Origin: Thamnaconus septentrionalis
Taxonomy: Eukaryota > Chordata > Actinopteri > Tetraodontiformes > Monacanthidae
Assembly (NCBI GenBank): GCA_009823395.1
Contig: CM020511.1
Coordinates: 19,698,001-19,762,000, forward strand
DNA: 64,000 nucleotides
Direction of reading: 5' to 3'
The first letter of the stretch is position 1. Every line of letters begins with the position of its first letter. The notes under the pieces are model-generated. The model searched no databases, was not told the origin of the DNA, and saw only the letters and a list, made by a program, of their open reading frames with translations. Shown here in pieces: positions 53,552-64,000 of this stretch. The position numbers and the translations under genes are program-made.

Positions 53552-56500
53552 GTAAGAGAACTGACAAGTGTCACAGTGAAGGTGTTGCTGCTGCTGCTGC
53601 TAGCACAGCCTTTTCAACGACAATCGTGCTGCTCAGATACAAACCTTGACCTCGCTGGAGCCTCGAGTAGCGGCTCGAGGTTAGGAGGTGTTCAAAATGT
53701 ATTCAGATGAATAGAGACGCTTCATTTTAAACTGTGCCTAAAAAGTCTTAAAGCAGCTCTAGGTAACTTTTCGACTATAAAAGTATGATTCCAAACTCAG
53801 TACAGCGGCACATAACCGATTAATAGGATCAATGGTGCCGCCTCGGTTGTGTCGGCTGTAACTGCACTGCGTAACTTTCAAGCGCGACCCGACACGCCGG
53901 ACGAACCACTTTACAGCAACGTCACACGTTTATTTAGAGGCAGTCTTACATACTAATATTACAAATACATAAGATTGTAAAATGACGGAATGGAACCCAA
54001 TAAGTAACCTCGATGAAAGACGAAATAATTCAAGTGTTGAACGTTTGCTACGACGTTATTGTCGTAGCAAACTCGTAGCAAGCTCAAGTTACCTAGAGCT
54101 GCTTTAAGAAATAAAGAGAATATTCCAGTCCAACTTATTTGCAATCAGTTGGGTGGTTGGGTGGTCTCTCAGTCGGCAGATTACAGGACAAACCATAACA
54201 AGGGGACACCAAGACATGGGACCAGACCTCTCCCAGTCTCCCAATTTTCCAGTTACCAGTTAAAACTACAGCAATTTGAACTTGGTGTTGGCATGGTATG
54301 TTCTGTAGTAGTATTAAATATAGTATTACTAGTACTACTTGTAAATGTAGTAATAGTATTATGACCAAAGTCAACATTTTTTCTGAGTGATACTCTCTTT
54401 ACCGCCTGGTCATCATGTATTAATTATACAGACTTGTGAATTTTATGCAAATATGGCAATCCAGATACTGCCCACTCTCTCCTGCTCTTTCATGTGCTTG
54501 TCATCTGGCAAGGCTGAAGTCAAGGTAAACCTGTCCCTTTGCTTCAATCCACTGTTAAAGTCCCTTAGATCCCCCACCCCCTGCCCTTATAATGTACACC
54601 TGTGCTGCGTGGCTGGAACACACACGGTATTTTGCCACTAGTTTCCATGGTGATTGGCACAATGACTTAAATTCAGGGAGCTCACGAAGCATAACCTTAA
54701 GTCATATGATAAAAGAGTGGACAACACGGTGTCAGTCATGCACCTTTTCCGTGCACACGGAGCAGGAGACGTGACTGAAAAAAATAATAACAACGCCGAC
54801 CGATAACGCTGGAATAATGACTCACCTTGAGATGTGAAAACGAGTGGTTTGAATAAGTAGCAGAAGACATTCGCAATGCAGTAGAACTTGAAAATTGAAT
54901 GCAGTCGTTTTAGGAGCAACATTTGTTTGTATCAACACGAGAGATCCCTGATGCAACTGAAAACAGTATAATTAGCCCTCGGTTCCAAAACAGTTTGGCT
55001 TTAGCTTTCTGCTAACGATGATTTATTGCATCTTCCGGGTGTTTGAAATGACACATAAAACAAGGAGCTGAAGGGACAAGTGCATGTTTTTGCACACAAT
55101 TTCTGAAGTAGACTAAGCCAAAGAAGTACAGCGTGGACCTTGGACAGGTTAGAGACACACATTTTGAAAACACTGACAAATTGAATCTTGCTGTGTGGAA
55201 GCTTTCAGGGAGGCTGTCTGTTGGTGCAGCACGCCCCGGCGAGTGTGCCGGCTGTCCACTTGGGAATTGGCTCCTTTTTACATGTCAAAACAACAATCAA
55301 TCTTTATTTGAGTCACTCCATTATTTAGGCTTTTTCATGAAGCTGTTGCATAATTATGTTTTCATCAACAACACATGAATGATAGAAGGCGAGGGAATCA
55401 TGGCGTTGGCTGTAAACTTCTTCTGTTCAGTGCTAGAGTGCAAATCTTGTTGTTTCAGTTGTTGGTTTTGGATTTCAATCTGTTTTCTTTGATAGTGCTT
55501 TTTTTTGTTTGTTTGTTTGTTTGTTTGTTGTCCTTTTGGATACTGTATTTCATGTTATTATGCATTTGGTCTTGCATTTGGTTCCAAACCTGCTTTCCTT
55601 TGTCTCACCATCACAAAAATGGATCAAAAACAAAAAACAAATGCATTGTTTGGCTGCTGCAGTGCAAAGTGTTGTCGCCTGGGACCAAATACAACGGTGT
55701 CTCTCAATATACAAGTCAATACACAAGTAGACTGACTCAGCAATACCACTAACACAGCATTATTGACATTGTTCTAATATTAGCCACCATTAGTCAAACT
55801 CTCAATAGATTCTCCTTACTTGCTCTTTAAAGCAGATAATAGTCAAATTCGTGTGCACTGGCTAAATCTGGGGCACAAAAAAAAAATCTCCATGTTTTGA
55901 TATAGCATTTAATATTTCTGTATCTCTGAATAATACATCTGTCCAGCTCTCCACAGCAGCGGCTGTTGGGTATTCATTTATGTAAAATGTATGCTAATGT
56001 GCCGTTGTGTTTGGTTGTTTGTTATGCATCCACTGTAATGGCCAATCTTGCCCTTCATATTTGACGTGAGGTGACTGGTTCAGCCTTGATCTGAGAGCTG
56101 TGCCTCTCACTCATGTTGTCAGATGCAACAGAGCATGCACTTCACAAACAACTTGGTCACCGCTTCGGTGAAGGTCAAGAATCAAACAGCCCGGTGGAGT
56201 CGGCGCAGGCTTCTCTGTGGGGGCATTGTTTAAACGAGATTCGAGCCGGGACGCCGGCCATTAATTGGGGCTGGCTCGCGTTTTTCTTGAACTCGGGCAC
56301 AATTTATTCATAAACCCCCGCGTATAATAATAATCATGTAATCCTCGCCCCGGTATTAGAGGCTCAGGGGTGGTCTGCATTAAGGTAACCTTCCTGACTC
56401 TGAAGCGCACTGCGCCACAGAATGTCACCCAGGCGCCTGGGTGAAGGATGGCCAAGCCCACCTATGACGAACAGGGAGGGGATTAAAGTGGTAATCATTA

Positions 56501-59500
56501 CTCTTCCCAGGAGGAATTAGCTGGTGGGACATCGACATTGAGGGAAAACCACAGGTGAACGGGGTCTCTGGTATCCCATGCCTCTCTCCTCACACCAATA
56601 CCCTATCTGCATGGTCACGGGGTGGGCTTAACTCGCAGTAATTACTTTATTGACTCATTTCCAGGACCGTATCACTGCAGTTTCCCATCAATAAAACATA
56701 TGCCAGGATGAATAATGTGCTCCGACACAGTGGGGGCGCTGCTCTCAGACAAAAGAGCACACGACTGCATCCCCGCGGTGTCTGTTTGCGCCGTGATTCT
56801 CGGCGCCACTTTAATTTTTCTCAACAGCACTCCTCCTCGGCCCTTCTCCTCCTCCGCGTCTTCACTTGAAACACTCTTCCTCCTCCGCCGCCTCCCTCCC
56901 TTCCTCCCTCCAGCTCATTCTGTCTTTTCTTTTCTTTTGCGTGGCCCCCAGGCACGCGGGCCCAGCAGGCCTTCAGGACTGAGCCCAGGAACCTGACTGT
57001 ACGAATGGGAGCAACGGCTGTGCTGAGGTGCGAGGTGCTCCGGCCCTCGGGGACCGTGCAGTGGGTGATAGATGGCCTCCTCCTGGGACCCGAGAGGAGT
57101 CTGCCAGGCTTTCCACGCTACAGCATGATCGGAAACCCCCAGAGAGGTGAGCCGGCGCGGAATAAGATCTAGGCTCTGTTGGAGCTTTATGGGCCTATCC
57201 GAGCTGAACAGAAAAAAAAGACAGAATGTGTCATCACACCTTTTGTTATGGCTAATAAGCCGTGTTTAAAAGTCCACTTGCGTACAATCCGCTAGCATCC
57301 GGCACTAGGAGAGCATCTTGCCAGCGCATAAACACCGTGTTTATCATGTTCCCTCTCCATCGCTCCCCATCTGGGAAAAGGTCATGGCGATGTGGATTTC
57401 ACACGTCGCCTGTGATGTTTTGTTTCACTGGGTCGCAGCGTCTTTGATGACGGGAGTTTATGCCACAGTCAATTTCACGTCTTTCCCGCCAGCTGTGACA
57501 CGTTGATCCACGTTGTGCATGAGTGTAGACACAGTGGTACAATATGGTAATATTGTAGCAACATGGTCGCCTTCTTATGAGTGAAAATAAATGTAGACGC
57601 ACAGCAATTATTCATTTTATTTAGTTGGCTTAAGTACAATTCATTCATTTTCTAGCGCTGCTTTTACGACTCTCTGGGTCGCAGGGGTGCAAGAGTGATG
57701 CCCATCTGTCAGAGGGTGAGGGCATGGTTACACCCCGGACAAGTTGCCAGTTTATCGAGGGGTCAGGACAGAGAGACAAACAACCATCCACTCTCACACC
57801 TCTGAGTTGCCAATTATCCGATTGTTAATGTCCTTGGACTGTGGAGGAAGCAGGATTACCAGGGAAGAACCCGCGCAGACGCTGTACAGGGAGAAGGTGC
57901 TACAACACATACAACATTTTTTAAATCATTTTCTCTTTGCGCAGTACATCCCTGCAAATGTTCCACATTGTGCCTTTAAATCCAGAGCAAAGATCAAACC
58001 GCAATCAGCTTAGAATATCAAACCGAAACAGAACGTGAGGGCAAAGAGTCGCGAAGATAAGCGGAGGCACCGCCGAGGCAAGGCCGAGATGTGGAGTAAT
58101 GGAATTTATAATGCGCGCGAAAGATAGTGCGCAATATCATGTTGATACATTAATATACACCACCGCATGGGGGGACACACCAGTTGTACGCTTTCAATTA
58201 TGGAGCACTGCTGTCAGCTCCGGTGGCGTCAGATAGTCCGGCCTGGTTTGCTGGCGCGATGACGTTGCCTGCGTTGCTTCGGAGCGTTTTTGCGAAGCCA
58301 CGCAAACATTACAGCAGCCTTATGGCGCAGCGGCCTCTCTGCAGTGGGAGCATCTGGGACTGGGCAGGTGATATTGCTGTTAACGGCCTCTCTATCTCAC
58401 CGTCGCTCACAAGACCAGGGGAAAAAAAAAAAACAACAAAAAAACAACAGTGTAAGCGTCAGCAAATCAGTGAAATGTGACAGGGACTCGAGTGTGTTGA
58501 ATATGCGCTAGTCTTTAAAAAGTAATAGCCAATTAGACGGCGATTCCCCCAGTAAGAGAAGAACATCTGTTCCTGGTCTGCCCTCAACTAGACAAGCGGC
58601 ACGTTGTGGCTACCGAGCGTGGAGGGTGATGGCAAAGTCGCACGGAAAAAAGAAAAAAAAAAAGACGCTCTACGAACAGCGTCCACATTCACTACAGGCT
58701 TTTACTGTAGCCTAACTAAGTAAAAATGCATGGAAAAAAATGTAAAATATTTTTCGTGAGCCGACAAATTGTCATTGAGGTAACAAACGTCTTAGCGTTG
58801 TTTTGACAACAGCGAAACAGAAACACGTAGGCGATCAGATCAGGGAAAGGAAAAGAAGTAACCTGTGCACATGCACATGAACACTCATGAATAAAATACT
58901 CATCAATGCAAGCACACTTTAGCAGAAAGGAAACTGTAGTCTGTGGTGATGTATGCAATCACTCTAAGGCTGCACAGACAGTGTGAAATCATTTACGATG
59001 ACACTCGACAGCACTTGATACTTCACCGGTTTGCGCTGATTGTCCCTGTTGCTGATGCGTATTGATGTTTTTCTAGTTTTTTTTTTTTTTTTAAAGGCGC
59101 AAAATTGCTCACTAGCTGAGAGTGGAAAGTCGTGTTTTCAGCACATTCTCACACCTGATGCTGAAGGCTCGGTTTTGACATATTTGAAGCGCGCATATGT
59201 AAAAGCGTGGGCTGCCATAAGTCAAGGTCCGATGCATTTGTGAGCAGCAGTCAGGCAAAAAAAAAAAAAAAAACACAGAGGAACTGAGGAAATGCATGGA
59301 AGGTGAGCTACTGGCAATCTGGGGGTGGTGAATGTTGCTTGGGATTAACGACTGAAAGTTTATAATCACTCAATGATACGTACGAGCCAGTGTTGTCTTC
59401 TCCCCAGTGCCACTGGGTTGCGGTTACATCTCTAGTAATCAGATTAAACACCAACCCATCCTGATTAAACTGACCCGATCTGATCGAAAGTTCAATCGTA

Positions 59501-61393
59501 TTGGAAGAGGTTTAACTTTGTTTTAATCGTAGGCGGCACTTGGGATTGCATTTCCATTGTGGGAGCTTCCTTCGTGTACGTCCGTAACGATAAATCACTC
59601 CTTGCTCTTCGCTTCCTGCTCTTACTTTAAAGACGGGGGATGTAGTTGATGATAGTGTTTTTGTTTCAAAAGAAATGCATAAAAAGATAGCACAGCAAGC
59701 TTGATTAGTCCTAAATACTAGCGGCCTTCCAGGTACAACTAGGTGTGGAATCAGGTGCGCATGTCTAAAACATTATGGGAACCCACACGTCAGAGCAACC
59801 ACTGTATTCAATGTAAATGCAAACAGAATCTGGTTTTGAATTTTCTTCAACTTGAACTTGAAATGCAAACACACTGTGTGATGTTGAATGGAAACCACAC
59901 AACATCGCACAGGAGCTGAAGAGCACTGCCTTCCACTCCTTTCCTGTCACTCTGGCTGAGGCTCCTTTGTCAGAGATGCTACTTAACCTCTTTTCCACGC
60001 TCTGCATGGCTCTGGACCGTTGACCCTGAGTACTCAACATCCTCCACCTAACATGGTAAAAGGTAACATCTTAGCAGGAAATTGCTGCTGTCCATCGCAG
60101 CCCAGTGAAACAATCTTTGGACGGCTTGGTGAAGGATTAGGGCTTTTGATTCCCATCTGATAAGGTGATTGGCAGCAGGTTATTAAAGCCCTTGCGAGAC
60201 AGAGAGAAGGGTAACGGAGGAGGAAAACAAGAGAGCACTCCAAACTACTGTGGAAATCACTTTGGGAAAAAAAAGGAGGGTGGGGGGGGGGGGCAGTGGT
60301 AAATAAGCAAATTGTGTCGCAGCCATCTGCCAGCTCCCTCCACTGCCATAAATAAACTCTCTGCAACTTGATTGCACTATTTGTGAGCAATTTCAGGAAA
60401 GAAGATTAATAACTTCAATGTCTCTCTCACTCTGCGCTCAATGATAACTTAGATGTGGAAATTGCTTCTGGTTGGTGTTAATTATCTTGCCAGCTTACTT
60501 GACACATGCATTTTTAGGCCTGGGTGGTTGTCAGACCAAGATACTATTTTGCACATGTTAGTAAGCTGCGAGGCAAAGACTGAGGAGCGTCGTTAAAAAA
60601 TAAATAAATAAATAAATAAATAAATAAAAAACCCAAGCCAACACTGAACATCATATAATCCCCACAGGTTATGGCAATGCATCAAACAAATCAAGCCCTG
60701 TTGGCATGCGGGACTATCAGAAGGGAGGCGCAGAGAGATGGGGCTCTGCCTGGCACCAATTAATAGGCAGTTTATTCAGTCGGTGTTGTGAGCCTGGGAA
60801 ATTCATTCTGAAACAAAATGCCGCCGCCACAAGTATAGACAATCGCTTGCATGCCAATAGAAATGCCGGCAGCGGGGGTTCTCAGCGAGTGAGATGTTTC
60901 CATTTTACCAAATTGCGAAAATACCCTATTTTTAATCAAATCAAACAGCCGAGAAAACAGCAGATTATATCTCCGTCTTGAAATTGAAATACCAGTTTGC
61001 CGCCGAACAAACTGCGTTTATTGTTAATTTTCACAAATTTCCTGAGCTGAAAATTGCCCATTATTCAGATGCCGTTAAAAATCAACATAAACGAGATAGG
61101 GGCCTGCAGGAGGTGCTCGTCTGCGCCTAGGCAGCGGCGTGTGAACAACTCGGCCAAACTCTGCGACTGTTTTTTTTTTTTTTTTTTTAACATGTTTTTC
61201 ACAAGCACGTCCTTATCGCAGCATAATGTGTCACAAAGATGATTAATCTCTCTGTCCGTCTCTTTTGCAGGGCAGTATCACCTTCAGATTGAAAATGCCC
61301 AACTGGAGGATGACGCCCCCTTTGAATGTCAAGCAGGCCAGTCCGAGAGCAGCGGAGCAATCATTTCCAGCACCGCCTGGGTCAACGTGCTAA
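53488..61393 (+). CDS. nphs1: nephrin, 5' part (three exons, continues past window)
   Basis: Nephrin is a single-pass adhesion and signalling protein of the immunoglobulin superfamily that forms the podocyte slit diaphragm. Joining 53,488-53,551, 56,952-57,146 and 61,271-61,393 gives 127 residues with no stop, every junction in phase 1. Residues 1-25 form a signal peptide (hydrophobic LPFLFLICG core, likely cut after TRA). The mature protein starts QQAFRTEPRNLTV, with a glycosylation sequon at Asn35. Residues 26-127 are one Ig domain: Cys48, Trp59 and Cys106, with DDAPFEC as the D-x-A-x-Y-x-C motif (Phe for Tyr). The stretch DGLLLGP...LPGFPRY and the later CQAGQSES match the first Ig domain of vertebrate nephrin better than Kirrel/Neph proteins, which have DGLALG at this place. 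Vertebrate nephrins have eight or nine Ig domains, a fibronectin III domain, one membrane segment and a tyrosine-rich tail, so most of this gene lies to the right. Confidence 0.85.
53552..56951 (+). other. nphs1: nphs1 intron 1
   Basis: This 3.4-kb intron has a GTAAGA donor and a pyrimidine-rich CCCCCAG acceptor. It contains a 364-bp MITE (53,746-54,109). A TTTG/GTTT microrepeat lies at about 55,503-55,530. A complex, non-repetitive block with a perfect 20-bp palindrome at 56,425-56,444 precedes exon 2. No other coding exon was found in it. Confidence 0.75.
53746..54109. mobile_element. MITE with perfect 24-bp terminal inverted repeats
   Basis: The left end 53,746-53,769 begins TCTTAAAGCAGCTCTAGG. 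It is the exact reverse complement of 54,086-54,109, which ends CTAGAGCTGCTTTAAGA. The element is 364 bp and has no open frame of note. Near its right end a second perfect inverted repeat, GTTTGCTACGAC at 54,043-54,054 against 54,061-54,072, makes a 12-bp stem with a six-base loop. Perfect termini suggest recent mobility. No clear target-site duplication is visible. If the ends are read two bases further in, the outermost bases become TTAA, which could be a TTAA-type duplication. The superfamily is left open (piggyBac-like or hAT-like are possible). Confidence 0.85.
56952..57146 (+). CDS. nphs1: nphs1 coding exon 2 (first half of Ig domain 1)
   Basis: The exon is 195 bp, phase 1 at both ends, bounded by CCCCCAG and GTGAGC. 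It encodes residues 23-86: the end of the signal peptide (TRA), the mature N-terminus (QQAFRTEPRNLTVRMGATA), the first Ig cysteine in LRCEV, the core tryptophan in VQWVIDGLLLGP, and LPGFPRY. The last part is the nephrin-specific loop. The codon pattern is coding-like and all three alternative frames are unremarkable. Confidence 0.93.
57640..57905 (+). repeat. abundant teleost interspersed repeat fragment
   Basis: The fragment contains a run of phrases typical of a very common fish repeat as I remember it. These are CATTTTCTAGCGCTGC, GGGTCGCAGGGGTGC, GGTTACACCCCGGACAAGTTGCCAGT, CACTCTCACACCTCTG, CCTTGGACTGTGGAGGAAG and GAACCCGCGCAGACGC. The copy is diverged and has no coding capacity. I do not assign a class. 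Confidence 0.65.
60597..60628. repeat. (TAAA)n microsatellite
   Basis: About seven AAAT/TAAA tetranucleotide units lie in nphs1 intron 2. Confidence 0.9.
61271..61393 (+). CDS. nphs1: nphs1 coding exon 3 (second half of Ig domain 1)
   Basis: The exon is 123 bp, phase 1 at both ends, bounded by TCTTTTGCAG and GTGAGC. It encodes residues 87-127, from GQYHLQIENAQLEDD through the second Ig cysteine in FECQAGQSES to the closing strand STAWVNVL. The split of one Ig domain over two exons and the phase-1 borders agree with Ig-superfamily gene structure. The next exon should begin with the linker to Ig domain 2, and I do not find it before the window ends. Confidence 0.93.
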   Translation, partial: GSITFRLKMPNWRMTPPLNVKQASPRAAEQSFPAPPGSTC

Positions 61394-61724
61394 GTGAGCT
61401 AAACTCAGGGAAGCGGGCGGAGGGGAATGCGGTGCCACTCATAAACATGAACTATTGAAGGACGTATGCGGTGGGGCGCAGTGAGCACCAACAGCCATCC
61501 ACAGCCTCTCGACCACTAATCAGCATATAAAGAGCCCCTTAAATATTCATCTCTATTGATAAAGGTTTGATTTGCTTAGCATAACCATTTACATTTGAGC
61601 GGAGCGCCTGCTTGGATAAGGGAAAATTTTAATGAAAGATAAACCCGATATGTCCATAAATCTGTGAGTAGTTTGACGGAGGATTGGTGGTTGACAGAGT
61701 GCACAGAAGTCAATCAAGTGAGGA

Positions 61725-61945
61725 AAATATGTCACAAGCTGCATTTCCATGACCCCTAGAATTGCGCAAAACGGAAATATTGCAATACGAAACTGGGAAT
61801 GAAAAATACAGAAACTTGGAAAAACCTCTCAAATATGTCTAAAAGGTTTTGACGCTCTCATGAGGTGGTTTTTCAGACGTATCCATATAGAGGTATATTG
61901 CAAAAGTGCCATGGAAACACTGTGCATGTCACTGGACGTGATGTA
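61725..61945 (-). repeat. dispersed MITE-like repeat, copy B (inverted)
   Basis: Its reverse complement matches 1,017-1,232 over most of its length. Shared features are the terminal TTTCCATG(G/A)C, a CACCTCATGA block, CATATTTGAGAGG and CAATTCTAGGGGTCATGGAAA. Its core (61,741-61,920) starts GCATTTCCATGACC and ends GCCATGGAAACAC, so it also has imperfect inverted termini. It lies in nphs1 intron 3. No coding capacity is visible. Confidence 0.75.
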
Positions 61946-62939
61946 CGGGGATGGTACGATGGTTGGAAAAGAAGGTTAAGATGATTAACTTGACACATAC
62001 AGCATTTCAACACTAATAAACGCACACATCTATTTTGGGAGCCAACTTGTGCAGGGATGGTGCTTGCACGCTAACACCATCACCCACCTCTGCTTTGTCA
62101 CCCACATGGGTGGATAAACTGGACTGAAAGTGTTGAGTGTTAAGTACAGAAGTGTTCGATCAAGGTCACACCTCTCGATTCAACTCTCAAGGGGAATCAA
62201 CAAACGGGGGGGAGAGAATAAAGACAGGAAGTGGAAAAGGCGACAAAGGAGGCGTGAAGAACAGGACCTTCAAAATAAAAGAAGCAAGAACACACGTAAA
62301 CTCAATTACACCGCAAGAAATACCCACAAGCTGCTGTAACCATGGCAATGCCCATTAAAGTAGAATTTTCTTACTGCACAAAACACTTCACAAGACAGCA
62401 TTTGTCTCAAAACTCACATAGACGCTTTTTATTTATTCATTCAAAGAACAAACAAGATATTCAAAGCTTGTCCACAAAAATGATTCTCTGCATGCTCCAT
62501 TAACTGTTGTAGTTCTCTGTCAGCTGCCCCCCCCTCCCAGAAATTTCATCCAACTTTTACTTGATTCCAGTGGGCCGCCGCCTCCCAACCGGCAGCTGCG
62601 CAGTTTAAAAGCGGCCGTGGCGTACCGGGTTTTTTTTTTTTTTTTTATACATTTCCCAGCAGCCTTGGGGCGATCCGTGTCTCTGCCTTTACGCAGGAAT
62701 AAATTATAAGAGAAGTGATTGAGAAGTTGGCCACTCAGACATGGCCCCGGAACAGACGTAATTGTGCGACTACACGGGGGCCACCTGTTGTCGCACCCAG
62801 TGTGTCCTGCTCTGCTCCGTCTCCCTCCTCGCTTGTGGGAGCGAGTCCATATGTGGCAACAGGGAAGGGTTTGAAAAAGAGCCTTTCTTCTGCATTCACT
62901 TACTCACACCCATTCCCCCCACACCATCATACCATTTCG

Positions 62940-62972
62940 CTCTCTCTCTCTCCCTCTCTCTCTCTCTCTCTC
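62940..62972. repeat. (CT)n microsatellite
   Basis: A CT array of about 33 bases has one CC interruption. Confidence 0.85.
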
Positions 62973-63134
62973 GCTTGCTTTCAGGCCTTTTCTTTGGTGA
63001 CCATGGAGAGGGTTTTTTTCTTTTTTCCTCCAGAGGAAGGAGGGGGGGGCCGGAGGAGGGGCTGGTGTTGCCAGGGCAAACTATAGCGGGCCTCACACTC
63101 TTCTGGGAAGAAGGCAGGTTTTTCTGACACCAAC

Positions 63135-63294
<160 letters not shown>

Positions 63295-64000
63295 ACTCTT
63301 TCGGACCCCAGCGGCACCCGGAGCGGCTGCAGGTCCTGCAGGCAGACTCTACACCTGGCTCAACTCCCACATTTATCACCATTATGCGCGCGGTCGACGC
63401 CTGCGTTGTGTTGAAAAAGGTCAAAATGTGTGGGAATCACGCACATGCGTTGCACCTGGAACTGCTGGTAGTCGTAGTTATGTGAGACCTGCTGCTGCCC
63501 TTCGTCTCTGACGCCAACTCCTCCATCTCGGCACCGCGTCCTCCATCCAAGGAAACGCTCTGTTGACGGCTGTAACAGGGGGATTTTTTTTTTTTTTCGC
63601 TGCCGCACTGTTGCAAAGGGCAAAGAGTAAAGCGGCCGGCTTAAAAAGCACTCCGCTGCCTCCGTCCTAAAGGGTCATTTGTTCCACCCCACCAACTCGG
63701 CTGATTCAAAATACGTGACTAATCTCGGTGCTTTATAATGAGCTGATGAATTCAATCTGCTGTTAGTGCTGAACTGGGACTGGCAACTCTTGCATCCTTC
63801 AGAAGGAGAGCACTGTCTCTGATGAGTCCCCCACGGACTTATCCATCACTGCAGTACGGCTCCCAAGGACCCCGCACCCCGGGCTAGTCAACCGTGGCCG
63901 CATCCCATCAAGCCCTGCATCAAATCAAAACACTATAAAAGCCTTTATGAGGAGATACAGTGGGGAAGAAGAAGACAGGGAGGAATGTGGAAACAAAAGG

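Larger units (their letters stand above)
57147..61270 (+). other. nphs1: nphs1 intron 2
   Basis: This 4.1-kb intron runs from GTGAGC to TTTTGCAG. It holds an abundant fish-type interspersed repeat (57,640-57,905). Homopolymer T (59,078-59,093) and A (59,257-59,273) runs follow, then a G run near 60,279-60,292, a (TAAA)n array (60,597-60,628) and a T run (61,170-61,188). The part 60,660-61,140 is complex sequence ahead of exon 3 and looks like a possible conserved regulatory block. No exon was recognised within the intron. Confidence 0.75.

Noticed and set aside
53488..61393. Kirrel/Neph family alternative for the Ig gene
   Set aside because: Kirrel proteins have DGLALG and a different loop after it. 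The DGLLLGP...PGFPRY and CQAGQSES pattern fits nephrin.
63830..63990. Possible nphs1 exon after CACTGCAG
   Set aside because: The in-phase reading lacks Ig features and conserved linker residues, and no good donor follows.

Overview
The window is nuclear DNA from a vertebrate, almost certainly a teleost fish. Long (GT)n/(CA)n microsatellites are dense. Splice signals are canonical GT/AG. Short DNA-transposon derivatives with terminal inverted repeats are present, along with a decayed Tc1/mariner-like relic. The one recognisable protein-coding gene has a clear vertebrate identity. Species cannot be named from the sequence.

Layout. Positions 1 to about 53,300 hold no gene I can support. This is long intergenic sequence: single-copy DNA, CpG-rich patches (about 7,700-8,050 and 36,360-36,760), purine or pyrimidine tracts, many microsatellites, and dispersed repeats. 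Many open frames occur in it, but the long ones lie in low-complexity DNA and read as (CV)n, (HT)n or Ser/Pro-rich strings. They are not reported as genes.

From 53,488 to the right-hand end lies the 5' part of one gene on the + strand, which I identify as nephrin (nphs1). Three coding exons are visible. Exon 1 (53,488-53,551) encodes a signal peptide. Exons 2 (56,952-57,146) and 3 (61,271-61,393) together encode the first immunoglobulin domain. All three exon junctions are phase 1, which is typical of Ig-domain genes. The assembled 127 residues carry the two Ig cysteines, the core tryptophan and a near-canonical D-x-A-x-F-x-C motif. They also carry the nephrin-type stretch DGLLLGP...PGFPRY. 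The remaining Ig domains, the fibronectin domain, the transmembrane segment and the tail must lie beyond position 64,000. Nephrin is the adhesion and signalling protein of the kidney podocyte slit diaphragm.

Notable non-coding structure. A 364-bp MITE with perfect 24-bp terminal inverted repeats sits in nphs1 intron 1. Two copies of one dispersed repeat lie in opposite orientation near the two ends of the window. Intron 1 also has a perfect 20-bp palindrome. A 24-bp hairpin lies near 16.06 kb. Four (GT)n tracts exceed 115 bp, and all have GT on the + strand. I found no tRNA, rRNA, CRISPR or recognised microRNA. I found no convincing new multi-gene system.
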